DNA of 19,492 nucleotides from Bacteriovoracaceae bacterium (GTDB taxonomy: Bacteria > Bdellovibrionota > Bacteriovoracia > Bacteriovoracales > Bacteriovoracaceae): the NCBI GenBank assembly GCA_947440875.1, contig CANETG010000017.1, forward strand, positions 1-19,492. The letters are read 5' to 3'. The notes under the pieces are model-generated. The model was not told the DNA's origin. It did no database searches and was given only the letters and a program-made list of their open reading frames with translations. Numbering within the stretch: the stretch's first letter is position 1; each line of letters begins with the position of its first letter. This document shows positions 6,600-14,952 of this stretch, piece after piece. The translations under genes were made by a program, and so were the position numbers.

Positions 6600-6715
6600 A
6601 AATCTGCCTATGGGGAGCGTTAAAAATCAAGGTTTTGAAATCCTTTCAGAGGGGGGCTTCCAGAGCCGATAGGTAGTCACGGTACAATTAATCTAGGCAT
6701 CTCCAAGGAAGGATT

Positions 6716-7204
6716 ATGCTCGCACTGACTCGAAAGTTCTGCCCCTTTTTCGCTCTCATTTTTATGATGAGTTGTGGAAAAAAGATGACCGAATCTGAAT
6801 CACCATCGACTCCACCGCTCGTTCAAAACCAAATGCCTTCGTCTACGCTTGTCTTAGGGATAGAAAATAAAGTTCAAACTTATATCCCCAAATTTTCAGG
6901 GCATTATCTTTTACCTGATCGCTTACGAATTCGCTCAAACAACGCTCTTGGAAAAATAGCCACTATCATCTACAACATTCGCGCTGATGATCCTGAAACT
7001 TACGACATCAAGTGTATCTATAAAGGTAACACGGACACATCAATGCCAGTTGATAGATGCGTTGATCAGTATGGTGTTGATGTTGGGAATATCACGAACG
7101 GACAAACTGTCATGATCTTCGATGCGGGGAATTCGATAGAACTTAAATCGAACTCTGAAGAACTCAAAGCTGACGCCATCTACGACGTAGATTGGATTCC
7201 TTAA
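6716..7204 (+). CDS. Lipoprotein of unknown function
   Basis: 162 residues. The signal ends in FMMSC with Cys20 as lipidation site and Gly next, so no Asp+2 inner-membrane retention signal. After a Ser/Pro-rich linker (about 24-45), the body is beta-rich with a Cys pair (IKCIYKG and DRCVDQYG) that may form a disulfide. I do not recognise a family. Shine-Dalgarno AAGGAAGGA lies a few bases before the ATG; TACAAT at 6683-6688 is a plausible -10, but its -35 is weak. It is divergent from groES and convergent with the M48 protease gene, with only six bases between the two stop codons and no hairpin there. Confidence 0.75.
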   Translation: MLALTRKFCPFFALIFMMSCGKKMTESESPSTPPLVQNQMPSSTLVLGIENKVQTYIPKFSGHYLLPDRLRIRSNNALGKIATIIYNIRADDPETYDIKCIYKGNTDTSMPVDRCVDQYGVDVGNITNGQTVMIFDAGNSIELKSNSEELKADAIYDVDWIP

Positions 7205-7210
7205 TCCTTA

Positions 7211-9007
7211 TTACTTTTTCTTTTTGTTAAGTGATGCGGGGGCCCGGCTTCGAATCGCTTGGCTGTGCAGACGAGCGATACTTTGTTTGGAGACAGAATC
7301 CAATTCCTCAAATTTATCTGCGTTGACGAGATATCTGTAGCCTTCGGTATCATTGATCTCTGCTGTTTTTTTGAGAACTTTAAAATACTCTTCGTCAGTA
7401 ATTTGATCTTTGAGAAGTCCGTAGTACTTTTGAAGTAAGTTCAGGTTCTTAGTCTGAGAGACGTAGATAAGAGTTCGTCCTTTATCTGCTCCTTGCTTGA
7501 GGAAGTGGTCGATGAGACCTTCGTCTTGTTTCTTAACGATGAAATACATGAGACTTGGACTTAGGGGTGTTGGTCGAGAGTTGATGAGTGAAGTAATATC
7601 TCTTTTTAAAATCTGTTCACGGCCCGATTTCTGAATGAACACTAAAGCTTTGTTTGTCTGATAATATCCATTCAAATAATAGCCGGTCATCGTAAGAAAC
7701 ATTGTAAATCCAGGGACCAAAACTTTCCATGTCATGAAAGATCCGATCCTACCACGGATTTTCATAGCGGGAGAGACGTAATAGTTAAACTCTAGACTGA
7801 AGGCGAGCTTTCTTTCAAGAAGGTCAATCCGAGATTCGGTGTCAGGATGTGTAGAAAAATGTCTTTGAAAAAAATTCTTTTTCTGTTCTGTCTTAACTTT
7901 TCCTTTTAGGTAATCGGGCATTTCTTCAGGGGCGGACAGTTTTTTGAGAGCTGATTTCATCGCTTCAAAATCAGCACCGAGCTTCATGACTGCATAAGCA
8001 TCCGCTTCGTACTCATGAGAACGGATGGTATCAAAAAGAAGAGCGTAGTTAAAAATCACCCAAGCAAAGCATGAGATGAACACTAGAGAAGTCGTCATCC
8101 CCGCATGGAAAGATGCATCTTCCCCCCAATACAGAAGTGATATGCCAATCAAGAGAAGCATGATGGCCCCGACACCGATTAGCACAGAGAGGAGATTTTT
8201 TATTAAATCAATGACACGTTTGTGAATGTGCCGGTTGGCGACGTGAGCAAGTTCGTGAGCGATGACAGCATCGAACTCCGACAGTGTAAGAGTCGTGCGG
8301 AGTTTTCTCCCAATGAACATCGTTTGGTTCGAGAATCGGAAGAGTTTTAGACCAACCACAAAAGCATTTTTAATATCTGTTTCAATCCAGCGAATTCGGA
8401 GCTGAGGCATTTCTATTTGTTGCAATCGTTTGTTAATGATTTCCAGGTATTCGGGCTCGGTGATCTCGCGGTTAGGAATCAGTCTCAGCATGATGATAAC
8501 TGAACAAGTAATGGTGAGAACTGAAACGAAAATGATATTGAAAACGAGACCAATAAACCAAAGGGAGCCCCACTCTTCGTACACCCCGTCCTGGAAAGTC
8601 ATGTTGATCAATGAGTAGATAAATATCGGAAGAAGAATGATGGCAAAATTCACTCTCACTTCTTGAATGAGCTGATGCTGAAAAGATTCTAGAAGTGCAA
8701 GATTCGTTTGCTTCTCAATGTAACGAATAAAAAATTGGTACATTAAAAAGCCTGCAAACAGAAGAATGAGATAAACCATTCCTAGCTCAATGAGGCCGAT
8801 CGCAAAAGCACGCTCAGAAATAAAATGAGCAACGATGAAAGAGAGAAAAGATTCGAACACGAAAATGTAGAAGTGATGCGAGAGAATCATCTCCCGATGC
8901 TTACTATCTTTAGCGTCAATCAGTGACGACAGGAAACTCGTCCGCACGCGGCGGAATTTTCTCCAGTTGTAAACGATGGCGATGACCAAGAAAAAGGCGT
9001 AAAGCAT
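7211..9007 (-). CDS. Integral-membrane M48 family zinc metalloprotease with C-terminal extension
   Basis: 598 residues, much longer than HtpX (~290). Several hydrophobic segments precede the active site (about 1-15, 45-95, 120-175). The catalytic part has HELAHVANRH (HExxH 251-255), two further membrane segments (about 268-295 and 305-327), then the third zinc ligand in SHEYEADAYAV (Glu332, ExxxD) and the conserved STHPDTESRIDLL (385-397). This order matches the M48 (HtpX/Ste24-like) family, which degrades damaged membrane proteins. After another hydrophobic stretch (about 425-447), residues ~450-598 form a soluble helical region with weak ankyrin-like phrasing (LMYFIVKKQDEGLIDHFLKQGADKG) and a lysine-rich end. 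Shine-Dalgarno AAGGGGAAGT precedes the start. It is divergent from the rhodanese gene. Confidence 0.92.
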   Translation of the reverse strand: MLYAFFLVIAIVYNWRKFRRVRTSFLSSLIDAKDSKHREMILSHHFYIFVFESFLSFIVAHFISERAFAIGLIELGMVYLILLFAGFLMYQFFIRYIEKQTNLALLESFQHQLIQEVRVNFAIILLPIFIYSLINMTFQDGVYEEWGSLWFIGLVFNIIFVSVLTITCSVIIMLRLIPNREITEPEYLEIINKRLQQIEMPQLRIRWIETDIKNAFVVGLKLFRFSNQTMFIGRKLRTTLTLSEFDAVIAHELAHVANRHIHKRVIDLIKNLLSVLIGVGAIMLLLIGISLLYWGEDASFHAGMTTSLVFISCFAWVIFNYALLFDTIRSHEYEADAYAVMKLGADFEAMKSALKKLSAPEEMPDYLKGKVKTEQKKNFFQRHFSTHPDTESRIDLLERKLAFSLEFNYYVSPAMKIRGRIGSFMTWKVLVPGFTMFLTMTGYYLNGYYQTNKALVFIQKSGREQILKRDITSLINSRPTPLSPSLMYFIVKKQDEGLIDHFLKQGADKGRTLIYVSQTKNLNLLQKYYGLLKDQITDEEYFKVLKKTAEINDTEGYRYLVNADKFEELDSVSKQSIARLHSQAIRSRAPASLNKKKK

Positions 9008-9077
9008 ACTTCCCCTTCTAGATCTTTATCGGTATTTTTGAGGTGAGTTTGACTTAATTCGCGAAAGGAGACTGTTT

Positions 9078-9398
9078 ATGTCTAATAAAATGATGGCGCT
9101 CAATGACTTCTATAACCTCCATAAATCATTGAATAAGGATGAGGTCGTTTTGGACGTTCGTCGTCCTGATGAGTTTAATGCTGGCCACATTGAGAACGCC
9201 CGTAATATCCCCGTCGATCAGGTCGCAGGATTTGTCGATGATTTGAGAAAGTACTCTACGATCTATATCCACTGTAAGCGCGGAGGAAGGGCGAAGACGG
9301 CGTTTGAAATACTCTCGAACGCAGGTCTTTCGAATCTCGTCTGTATCAATGATGCTGGAATGGATCAGTGGGTAGAGTCAGGATATCCGGTTATCTAA
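9078..9398 (+). CDS. Single-domain rhodanese-like sulfurtransferase
   Basis: 106 residues, one rhodanese domain without export signal. VVLDVRRPDEFNAGHIENARNIP (23-45) is the CH2A signature. IHCKRGGRAKTA holds the active-site loop with Cys66 and the six-residue CKRGGR (66-71), followed by the ending GMDQWVESGYPVI. Small rhodaneses (GlpE/PspE type) move sulfane sulfur from a donor to cyanide, thioredoxin or other acceptors in the cytoplasm. The Shine-Dalgarno AAAGGAG is good. It is divergent from the M48 gene and overlaps the convergent secreted-protein gene by four bases at the stops. Confidence 0.93.
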   Translation: MSNKMMALNDFYNLHKSLNKDEVVLDVRRPDEFNAGHIENARNIPVDQVAGFVDDLRKYSTIYIHCKRGGRAKTAFEILSNAGLSNLVCINDAGMDQWVESGYPVI

Positions 9399-9805
9399 AA
9401 ACAGGGTTCTTCGTGGTTCACGGCATAGGTTTGATCGGCAACGTTTCCGAGACTCAGTTTTCCCAGACTGGCTTTCACACGTACGGGGTACTTAAGATTC
9501 GTGAGTCCAGTGCAGTTGTAACCTAAGAGTCCTTCGCGGATCACTCGTGCCGAATGCAGGAGGAGAAGTGCTGTCATTCGTTCGGTCGGAAGATCCTCTT
9601 CAAATGTCTTGAGGCACAAATCACGGCAGCGAAGCTGATTCTTCACGCGGTAGGAATCATAAGTTTCGAGAGTGTAAGTTTTGAGTGGTGTCGAATCCAT
9701 TTGATGAGAACCAGTGATCGGAGAAAAGACACGAACTTCGCAATCGCATTTCATGGCGAAGGCATTCATCATCCAGAAAACGGAAATGGCTATCAAAAGT
9801 TTCAT
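9395..9805 (-). CDS. Small cysteine-containing exported protein, function unknown
   Basis: 136 residues. Signal peptide MKLLIAISVFWMMNAFA, very similar in style to the coiled-coil protein at 638-1336. The mature part has six Cys (KCDCE, RCRDLC, YNCTG, EEPCF), an even number consistent with periplasmic disulfides. No family recognised. Its stop (TAG) overlaps the rhodanese stop (TAA) in the bases CTAA at 9395-9398. No clear Shine-Dalgarno is visible before the ATG. Confidence 0.68.
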   Translation of the reverse strand: MKLLIAISVFWMMNAFAMKCDCEVRVFSPITGSHQMDSTPLKTYTLETYDSYRVKNQLRCRDLCLKTFEEDLPTERMTALLLLHSARVIREGLLGYNCTGLTNLKYPVRVKASLGKLSLGNVADQTYAVNHEEPCF

Positions 9806-9841
9806 ATGATTGACTATCGGAAGCCTTGAAAATTTGTTGAA

Positions 9842-10867
9842 TTACTTACCAGAACACTGGGATTCTTCGCGGTACTCAACACCTGCGAAGACTGAATTTT
9901 TGAGAAAATTATATTTCGCCGGACACTGAGCATAGAGCGCGCGGGCGTTGTATCTGTAGGCAGAGGCGGATTCTGCAAAATCTTCGTTCGGATTAGTCAT
10001 GGCATAGTTTGATGGCATGCAAGCACCCAATACATCAAACTCCCACGTATCCCCGATTTTGACCCAAGAACTAAGAGCGTTGAATTCAGTCTTTTTCTCG
10101 GAAGGAATCGCGTAATGAAGGATGTGGCCTAATTCATGGGCGAGGGTTTGAAAACGTGACCCTTGGGTTGCTTTAAACCAGGGTGCAAAGAGGACAATTC
10201 GTGAATCGGCCCAGACGAGAGGGCCACTATCTGGATTGGCAGCATCTGGGAGATACTTGATAAGCTTTCTGTTGTTTACCATCGGCATGATACTTTGCGG
10301 AAGATCCTGAAGACCCAATAAGACATCGTCAATTTCGCTCTCAGAGAAGACCGCTGCATTGGGATTAGTCAGCTCCGAGGAATTAAAACCAAATTTCATA
10401 TTCATGTAGAGCATTTTCCGACCTACGAATTGCCCCCAGATCTTGTCGACTGCACAAAGAACTTTGACACATTCAGGATTGATCGAATGCACACCCTGAA
10501 GGTCAACTTCCGGTGGCGATTTGGTAAATAGTTTCTGCCACCACGTGAGTCTACTTTTTACCGTGAGATTTTTAAAAACTTTCAAAAGTTCAGGGTTCTC
10601 ATTTTTAAATTGAACTCCGAGAAGTTTTTTATCTTTTTTGCCAGTCATTGACGAGAGAGTCTGGTTCATAGATTCGACATCAAAGTTTTTGTGCTTACAC
10701 GGTGAGTTCATCACTTGAGAGCTACTGGCACTCCAGTGCTGTAGTTTTTTTGAAAACTCTTCAAGATTATGTTCCGCCACTGGGTTGGCTAAATCCGGAG
10801 GGCAATTAAGACAATCGTTGGCGACGAGAGGGAGTGAGATGAAGAGAATGAAAAAGAGTATTTTCAC
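9842..10867 (-). CDS. Secreted HExxH metallopeptidase, gluzincin-like (HELGH ... EDFAES)
   Basis: 341 residues starting at GTG (10867-10865); the GTGA overlaps the upstream stop codon, which supports this start. Signal peptide MKILFFILFISLPLVA, then DCLNCPP. AHELGHILHY (zinc site HELGH 244-248) is followed about 45 residues later by NPNEDFAESASAY (292-304). The spacing and the E-D-F-A-E motif are typical of gluzincin peptidases, where a Glu here is the third zinc ligand, as in anthrax-lethal-factor-like (M34/ATLF) domains. Further Cys residues (for example GACMP, AQCPAKY and SQCSGK) suggest disulfides. Likely an exported peptidase, but the fold and substrate are inferred. It is coupled to the BamE-like gene upstream. 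Confidence 0.78.
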   Translation of the reverse strand: MKILFFILFISLPLVANDCLNCPPDLANPVAEHNLEEFSKKLQHWSASSSQVMNSPCKHKNFDVESMNQTLSSMTGKKDKKLLGVQFKNENPELLKVFKNLTVKSRLTWWQKLFTKSPPEVDLQGVHSINPECVKVLCAVDKIWGQFVGRKMLYMNMKFGFNSSELTNPNAAVFSESEIDDVLLGLQDLPQSIMPMVNNRKLIKYLPDAANPDSGPLVWADSRIVLFAPWFKATQGSRFQTLAHELGHILHYAIPSEKKTEFNALSSWVKIGDTWEFDVLGACMPSNYAMTNPNEDFAESASAYRYNARALYAQCPAKYNFLKNSVFAGVEYREESQCSGK

Positions 10868-11286
10868 TGAAACCGCACACTTTCTACATCACCAGATGTG
10901 AGCTCAATTTCAAGTTTTCCCGCTTTGTCTTCATAGGATAAATTGGTATGTGGTGCGGACGGAGATGACTTAAGCAATCTTGGATCGATATCCGTTTTTA
11001 AGACATCGATGTTTAATTTTTTCTTGGGGAAATTGTAGTGGATACTTGTGAGTTTATTCCTCACGTACGTGAGTTCCACAGCGTACTTAAATCCATCCAT
11101 GACCCAGTACTCTCTGTCGCCTCTCACGAGATCTGGTTTCCCCAAAGCAGTCCTTGCTCCCTCACGATCCGTTTTACCGATCGCAAGTGAGTGAAGCTGT
11201 TGTGGAAGGTGAGATTTTACTTTGTCGGTCCACTTGGCAAGGACCGGAAAAGAAATGAGTACCATTAGTAGAAGAAGCTTTCTCAT
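10864..11286 (-). CDS. Exported small protein with BamE/SmpA-like domain
   Basis: 140 residues. Signal peptide MRKLLLLMVLISFPVLA followed by KW. Residues ~31-90 (LAIGKTDREGARTALGKPDLVRGDREYWVMDG, then YAVELTYVRNKLTSIHYNF) follow the BamE/SmpA pattern of a G-x-T-x-x-x-A-x-x-x-L-G-x-P helix and a beta-sheet ending in a hydrophobic strand. Unlike BamE it has no lipobox Cys, so it should be a soluble periplasmic protein. It is translationally coupled (GTGA) to the secreted metallopeptidase and may assist or regulate it. AGGT stands 5 nt before the ATG. Confidence 0.65.
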   Translation of the reverse strand: MRKLLLLMVLISFPVLAKWTDKVKSHLPQQLHSLAIGKTDREGARTALGKPDLVRGDREYWVMDGFKYAVELTYVRNKLTSIHYNFPKKKLNIDVLKTDIDPRLLKSSPSAPHTNLSYEDKAGKLEIELTSGDVESVRFQ

Positions 11287-11323
11287 GCCGAACCTATCGA
11301 CAAAGACAGCATATTCTAAAAAA

Positions 11324-13975
11324 TTACTTCAAGTCGTACCAGTTTTGTCCGGTACCCATCTCCACTTTTAAGGGCACAGTGAGGTTGACTGCATTTTCCA
11401 TGTATTCCCGGACAAGAACTTTCATTTTTTCCATCTCCTCTGGGACCACATCAAAAATAAGTTCATCGTGAACCTGGAGAATCATTTTTGATTTGAGATT
11501 TTGATCGCTAATCGCCTTTTGAATATTAATCATCGCGAGCTTAATAATATCTGCAGCCGTTCCCTGAATTGGACTATTAATCGCCACCCTTTCCGCCATC
11601 GCTTTTATCTGGCGATTAGAGGATTTAATATCTGGGAGGATACGTTTTCTTCCAAAGAGAGTCTCAGCGTACCCAGTATCTTCCGCCTTCTCTTTAAGGC
11701 TATCGAGATAACTTTTCACGGAGTGAAAATTTTTGAAGTAACTAGTGATGTATTTCTTCGCTTCACTCTGGGAAATATGAAGAGCCTGAGATAATCCAAA
11801 ACTCGTCTGGCCGTACATGAGGCCGAAGTTAATTGCCTTTGCTCCGTTCCTTTGATCCTTCGTGACTTGATCAAGTGGGACTTCAAAAACTTCAGCGGCA
11901 GTTTGCTTGTGAATATCAAGGTCATTACGAAAAGCCTTAAGCATATTCTCATCCTGGGAGAAATGAGCAAGAAGTCTCAGTTCTACTTGGGAATAGTCGG
12001 CAGAGAGAAGTTCTCTTCCTTTGGACGGAACAAATCCCTTTCTTAGCCTTCTGCCGTTTTCAGTTCGCGCAGGAATATTCTGAAGATTGGGATTGTCACT
12101 TGAGAGCCTTCCAGTTGCAGCGTTACTCGGCTGAAAGTGAGTGTGAATTTTATTGGTACTTGGTCTCACCATCAGAGGGAGGGCTTTGACGTAAGTCGAA
12201 AGTAGTTTTTCTATTTCTCTGTAACGAAGAAGCATTTCGGGGATGGGGCTCATTTTCAGGGCGGCTAATTCATTTAAAACGTCAGCATCAGTGGAATACC
12301 CTGTTTTAGTTTTCCGGATCACAGGCAGCTGAAGTTTCTCGAAAAGTAATTCTCCAACTTGCTTGGGAGACCGAAGATTAACTTTATCTCCGGCGATTTT
12401 TTTCACTTCCGTTTCGATCTCGTCAATTTGCTTACTAAACTCGATCTCAAGTTCTTTATAAAAAGCAACATTGAGTGAGATGCCCTCGAGCTCCATCGAA
12501 GAAAGAACTTTGATCAATGGGATGTCGAGATCGTCGTACGGTTTTTCTACCTTGAGTTCATTCATGCGCTTACGTAGAAGGGGATACAACTGAAGGATGG
12601 CTTGGGCTTTATCGGTGTGATACTCAATTTCTTCTTCCGACATGTTTCCTAAAAGATCGGCTTGGCCACCAACTTTCGCTGGAAGTTTTTGACCGATAAA
12701 TTCTTCGCAGATCGTATCGAGATCATGGCGCTGTTCTGGGTTGATAATAAAATGCGCTTGGGCGAGATCAAAATAACGGAAGTTGGGACTAATTCCAGCC
12801 ACCATCGCCAGATGAAGAATGGGTTTGGATTGATAACAAACGACCAATAATTTTTCAGCTTCGATGATCTGAATGAAAGCGAAAGCCTCGTCTGGACTCA
12901 TGTTGAGATACCCAGCAGTGTCCTCAGTCGCAACGGCGATTCCTCGCCAGCATTGGTGCTGATTTAATTCATCATCACAGACGTGTGAAATTGAAATCGC
13001 ACTCTTACCAGAGATTTTCTTTTTCAGATCGGCCAACGACCACAGCTCTGCCTTTCTCACTTTGTTTCTTGCGACCTGGACGACCGCGGCGACTTCTTCT
13101 CTCGGAGCTTTCACTTCTTTTGGTTTATAGTCCTGAAGCTTCGTTATCCAAGTGCGGAAACCCAAGCGGTCCAGGAAAATTTCTAATTCGGGAGTCAGTG
13201 CCAGGCGAAAATCCGAATTCACGGCTTCGTGAGGCAATTTTAAATCAGTGACAATCTGAACAAGTTTTTTGGAGAGAACCGCATTCGCTTGATGAGAGTC
13301 CAAAGCAGTCTGACTGCGTTTGTTTTTAATGTTTGGAATATTAGCGAGGATATTTTCTAGACTACCAAATTCTTCAATGAGGTTCTGCGCACCCTTGGGC
13401 CCGATCCCTGCCACTCCAGGGATGTTATCTGAGGTGTCTCCTATGAGCGAAAGAAAGTCGACGATCTGCTCAGGGTAAACACCCATCTTGTCTTTGACGT
13501 CTTCGCGGCTATAAGTTTTTTCTTTCATGGTATCGAGCATTTTCACTGGCCCTTCCACAAACTGCATCAGATCTTTATCACCACTAGCGATAAGAATCTC
13601 ATCAAATTCTTTTTTCCACTGAACCGCTACTGATCCAATAACGTCATCGGCTTCGTAGTTCACCATTTTAATTTCCGGCAGGCGAAGACATTTCACGAGT
13701 TCATCCACGAGGGCAAATTGTGGAATCAACTCGTCCGGGGGGTCAGAGCGATTCGCCTTATAGTTGGGATCAATCTCTTTTCGGAAGGAGCCTTCTTTCG
13801 TATCACGAGCCACCAAAATATGAGTGGGCTGATATTTCTGAATGAGATTGTGAACCATCGAAAGCACACCATAAACTGCATTCACGGGGGTTCCATCAGG
13901 AGCATGGAGTGGTCGGATGGCAAAGAAAGCTCGGAAGATGTAATTGGAAATGTCGATGATGATGAGTTTTTTCAT
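11324..13975 (-). CDS. polA: DNA polymerase I
   Basis: 883 residues from the ATG at 13975-13973, chosen because homologues begin MKKLIIIDxSNYIFRA; an in-frame ATG at 14014 would overlap the upstream gene by 34 nt. Domain order: 5'-3' exonuclease (about 1-285) with DPNYKANR, NYEADDVIGS, ASGDKDLMQF and GDTSDNIPGVAGIGPKGA. Then a 3'-5' exonuclease-like domain (about 305-480) and the polymerase, with motif A SADYSQVELRLLAHFSQDE (658-676), motif B RNGAKAINFGLMYG (709-722) and motif C QVHDEL (834-839, Asp837). The proofreading domain has lost its acidic residues: no DxE near 326-334, and YHTDKAQAILQL where E. coli has AEDAD. The enzyme thus probably nick-translates but does not proofread, as with Bacillus and Taq Pol I. 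It starts 5 nt after the RDD gene. Confidence 0.97.
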   Translation of the reverse strand: MKKLIIIDISNYIFRAFFAIRPLHAPDGTPVNAVYGVLSMVHNLIQKYQPTHILVARDTKEGSFRKEIDPNYKANRSDPPDELIPQFALVDELVKCLRLPEIKMVNYEADDVIGSVAVQWKKEFDEILIASGDKDLMQFVEGPVKMLDTMKEKTYSREDVKDKMGVYPEQIVDFLSLIGDTSDNIPGVAGIGPKGAQNLIEEFGSLENILANIPNIKNKRSQTALDSHQANAVLSKKLVQIVTDLKLPHEAVNSDFRLALTPELEIFLDRLGFRTWITKLQDYKPKEVKAPREEVAAVVQVARNKVRKAELWSLADLKKKISGKSAISISHVCDDELNQHQCWRGIAVATEDTAGYLNMSPDEAFAFIQIIEAEKLLVVCYQSKPILHLAMVAGISPNFRYFDLAQAHFIINPEQRHDLDTICEEFIGQKLPAKVGGQADLLGNMSEEEIEYHTDKAQAILQLYPLLRKRMNELKVEKPYDDLDIPLIKVLSSMELEGISLNVAFYKELEIEFSKQIDEIETEVKKIAGDKVNLRSPKQVGELLFEKLQLPVIRKTKTGYSTDADVLNELAALKMSPIPEMLLRYREIEKLLSTYVKALPLMVRPSTNKIHTHFQPSNAATGRLSSDNPNLQNIPARTENGRRLRKGFVPSKGRELLSADYSQVELRLLAHFSQDENMLKAFRNDLDIHKQTAAEVFEVPLDQVTKDQRNGAKAINFGLMYGQTSFGLSQALHISQSEAKKYITSYFKNFHSVKSYLDSLKEKAEDTGYAETLFGRKRILPDIKSSNRQIKAMAERVAINSPIQGTAADIIKLAMINIQKAISDQNLKSKMILQVHDELIFDVVPEEMEKMKVLVREYMENAVNLTVPLKVEMGTGQNWYDLK

Positions 13976-13980
13976 ATGTC

Positions 13981-14490
13981 CTAGGGAGATGGAACTGGTG
14001 GTGTTTCGTACCACGGAGCCTTAATTTTTCTAAGATCGAGCCGCGTGCCATCGTTGGCGATCACGGTTGTGTCCGCCATGATGTCACCCAAACGGTAGGG
14101 AGATTTATCTTTAAAAAGAAAATAAACTTCTAACGCTGAAAGAGGAAGTGCAAAAATGCCAGCGAAAATCCAGCCGTAAAAAGGAAAGATAAAAAGAAAC
14201 AACGGAACGGTGAAAGGAAGATTTCGGATAAAAGATTGCTTAGCCGAACAAGGAGAACCATCGACTAGTGATACGACTCCCAAACCCATGAAACGTTTTC
14301 CGATAGACTGACCTTCGTACAATGAATCGGCGACACAAAAGTAAATAGTCCCAAGGATTAAACCCATGGGATAATACATGTATCCACCGAATGCAACGAG
14401 CCCGATATCAATCAGCTTCGCCATCAAACGATGCAGTCGCGCTCTGGCCAGTGGTTTATCGAGGAAATCTCTTCTCTTCATCCACGACAT
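13981..14490 (-). CDS. RDD family membrane protein
   Basis: About 169 residues from the ATG at 14490; a TTG three codons earlier and an ATG three codons later are also possible, and none has a clear Shine-Dalgarno. The RDD pattern is visible: ARLHRLMAKLIDIGLVAF, then SLYEGQSIGKRFMGLGVVSLVDGSPCSAKQSFIRNLPF, and YRLGDIMADTTVIAND. Three to four hydrophobic segments lie at about 33-55, 90-110 and 110-125. RDD proteins are small inner-membrane proteins, some linked to Na+/H+ exchange, but most are uncharacterised. The stop is 5 nt before the polA start, so the two are probably cotranscribed. It is divergent from trxA. Confidence 0.82.
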   Translation of the reverse strand: MSWMKRRDFLDKPLARARLHRLMAKLIDIGLVAFGGYMYYPMGLILGTIYFCVADSLYEGQSIGKRFMGLGVVSLVDGSPCSAKQSFIRNLPFTVPLFLFIFPFYGWIFAGIFALPLSALEVYFLFKDKSPYRLGDIMADTTVIANDGTRLDLRKIKAPWYETPPVPSP

Positions 14491-14596
14491 TGTAGCCAAA
14501 AAATCACGTTTTTAACCGTTTTTCCGCTTTTTCGGACCACGTCAATCAATTGGTTACCTTGCGGAACTTGTGGGGATGCCCATCATAAGATAAAGT

Positions 14597-14612
14597 AGAG
14601 AAATCTTTCTCT
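14597..14612 (+). promoter_or_regulatory. Perfect palindrome just upstream of the trxA ribosome binding site
   Basis: AGAGAAA-TC-TTTCTCT is a 7-bp inverted repeat with a 2-bp centre, two bases before the AAGGAG of trxA. It has the same 7-2-7 geometry as the palindrome in the groESL leader but a different sequence. It could be a repressor site, or an RNA hairpin (five pairs with a six-base loop) next to the Shine-Dalgarno. Confidence 0.4.
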
Positions 14613-14625
14613 CCAAGGAGCATGT

Positions 14626-14949
14626 ATGGCCAATTTAACAAGTGTGACTTCAGCTAATTTTGAACAAGAAGTCATGAAATCAGATAAACCTGTTCTCGTA
14701 GACTTCTGGGCAGAGTGGTGCGGCCCTTGTAAGGCGCTTTCTCCAGTACTCGATGAAATCGCGACAGAAATGAGCGGCAAAGCGAACGTTGTGAAAGTGA
14801 ACGTTGACCAAGCTTCTGACCTTGCGCAAAAGTACGGAATTCGCGGAATCCCCACACTGATCTTCTTTAAAAACGGCGAAGTCAAATCAACACTCGTCGG
14901 CAATCAGCCAAAAGCTGAAATCATCAAGAACATCAATAGCCTCATCTAA
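14626..14949 (+). CDS. trxA: Thioredoxin
   Basis: 107 residues, normal length, cytoplasmic. It is the general dithiol reductant for ribonucleotide reductase, methionine sulfoxide reductase and others. Active site WCGPCK (31-36) within VLVDFWAEWCGPCKALSP; Asp26 is the buried acid; the cis-proline is in GIPTLIFF (Pro76); the C-terminal helix ends AEIIKNINSLI. Shine-Dalgarno AAGGAG lies 5 nt before ATG. A weak promoter (TTGCGG at 14559, CATAAG at 14584) is possible. A strong terminator follows 13 nt after the stop. Confidence 0.98.
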   Translation: MANLTSVTSANFEQEVMKSDKPVLVDFWAEWCGPCKALSPVLDEIATEMSGKANVVKVNVDQASDLAQKYGIRGIPTLIFFKNGEVKSTLVGNQPKAEIIKNINSLI

Positions 14950-14952
14950 TTT

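Noticed and set aside
6608..6633. Sigma32-type promoter CTTGAT...CCCCAT on the minus strand
   Set aside because: Both half-sites are recognisable, but the gap is about 10 nt where 13-17 is needed, and a better sigma70 promoter lies closer to groES.
6423..6715. CIRCE operator upstream of groES
   Set aside because: No TTAGCACTC-N9-GAGTGCTAA or close variant is present; GCGCTAAC near 6450 has no matching second arm.
13976..14014. Upstream ATG giving polA an extra 13 residues
   Set aside because: It would overlap the RDD gene by 34 nt and add residues absent from the usual MKKLIIID start; the ATG at 13975 is better.
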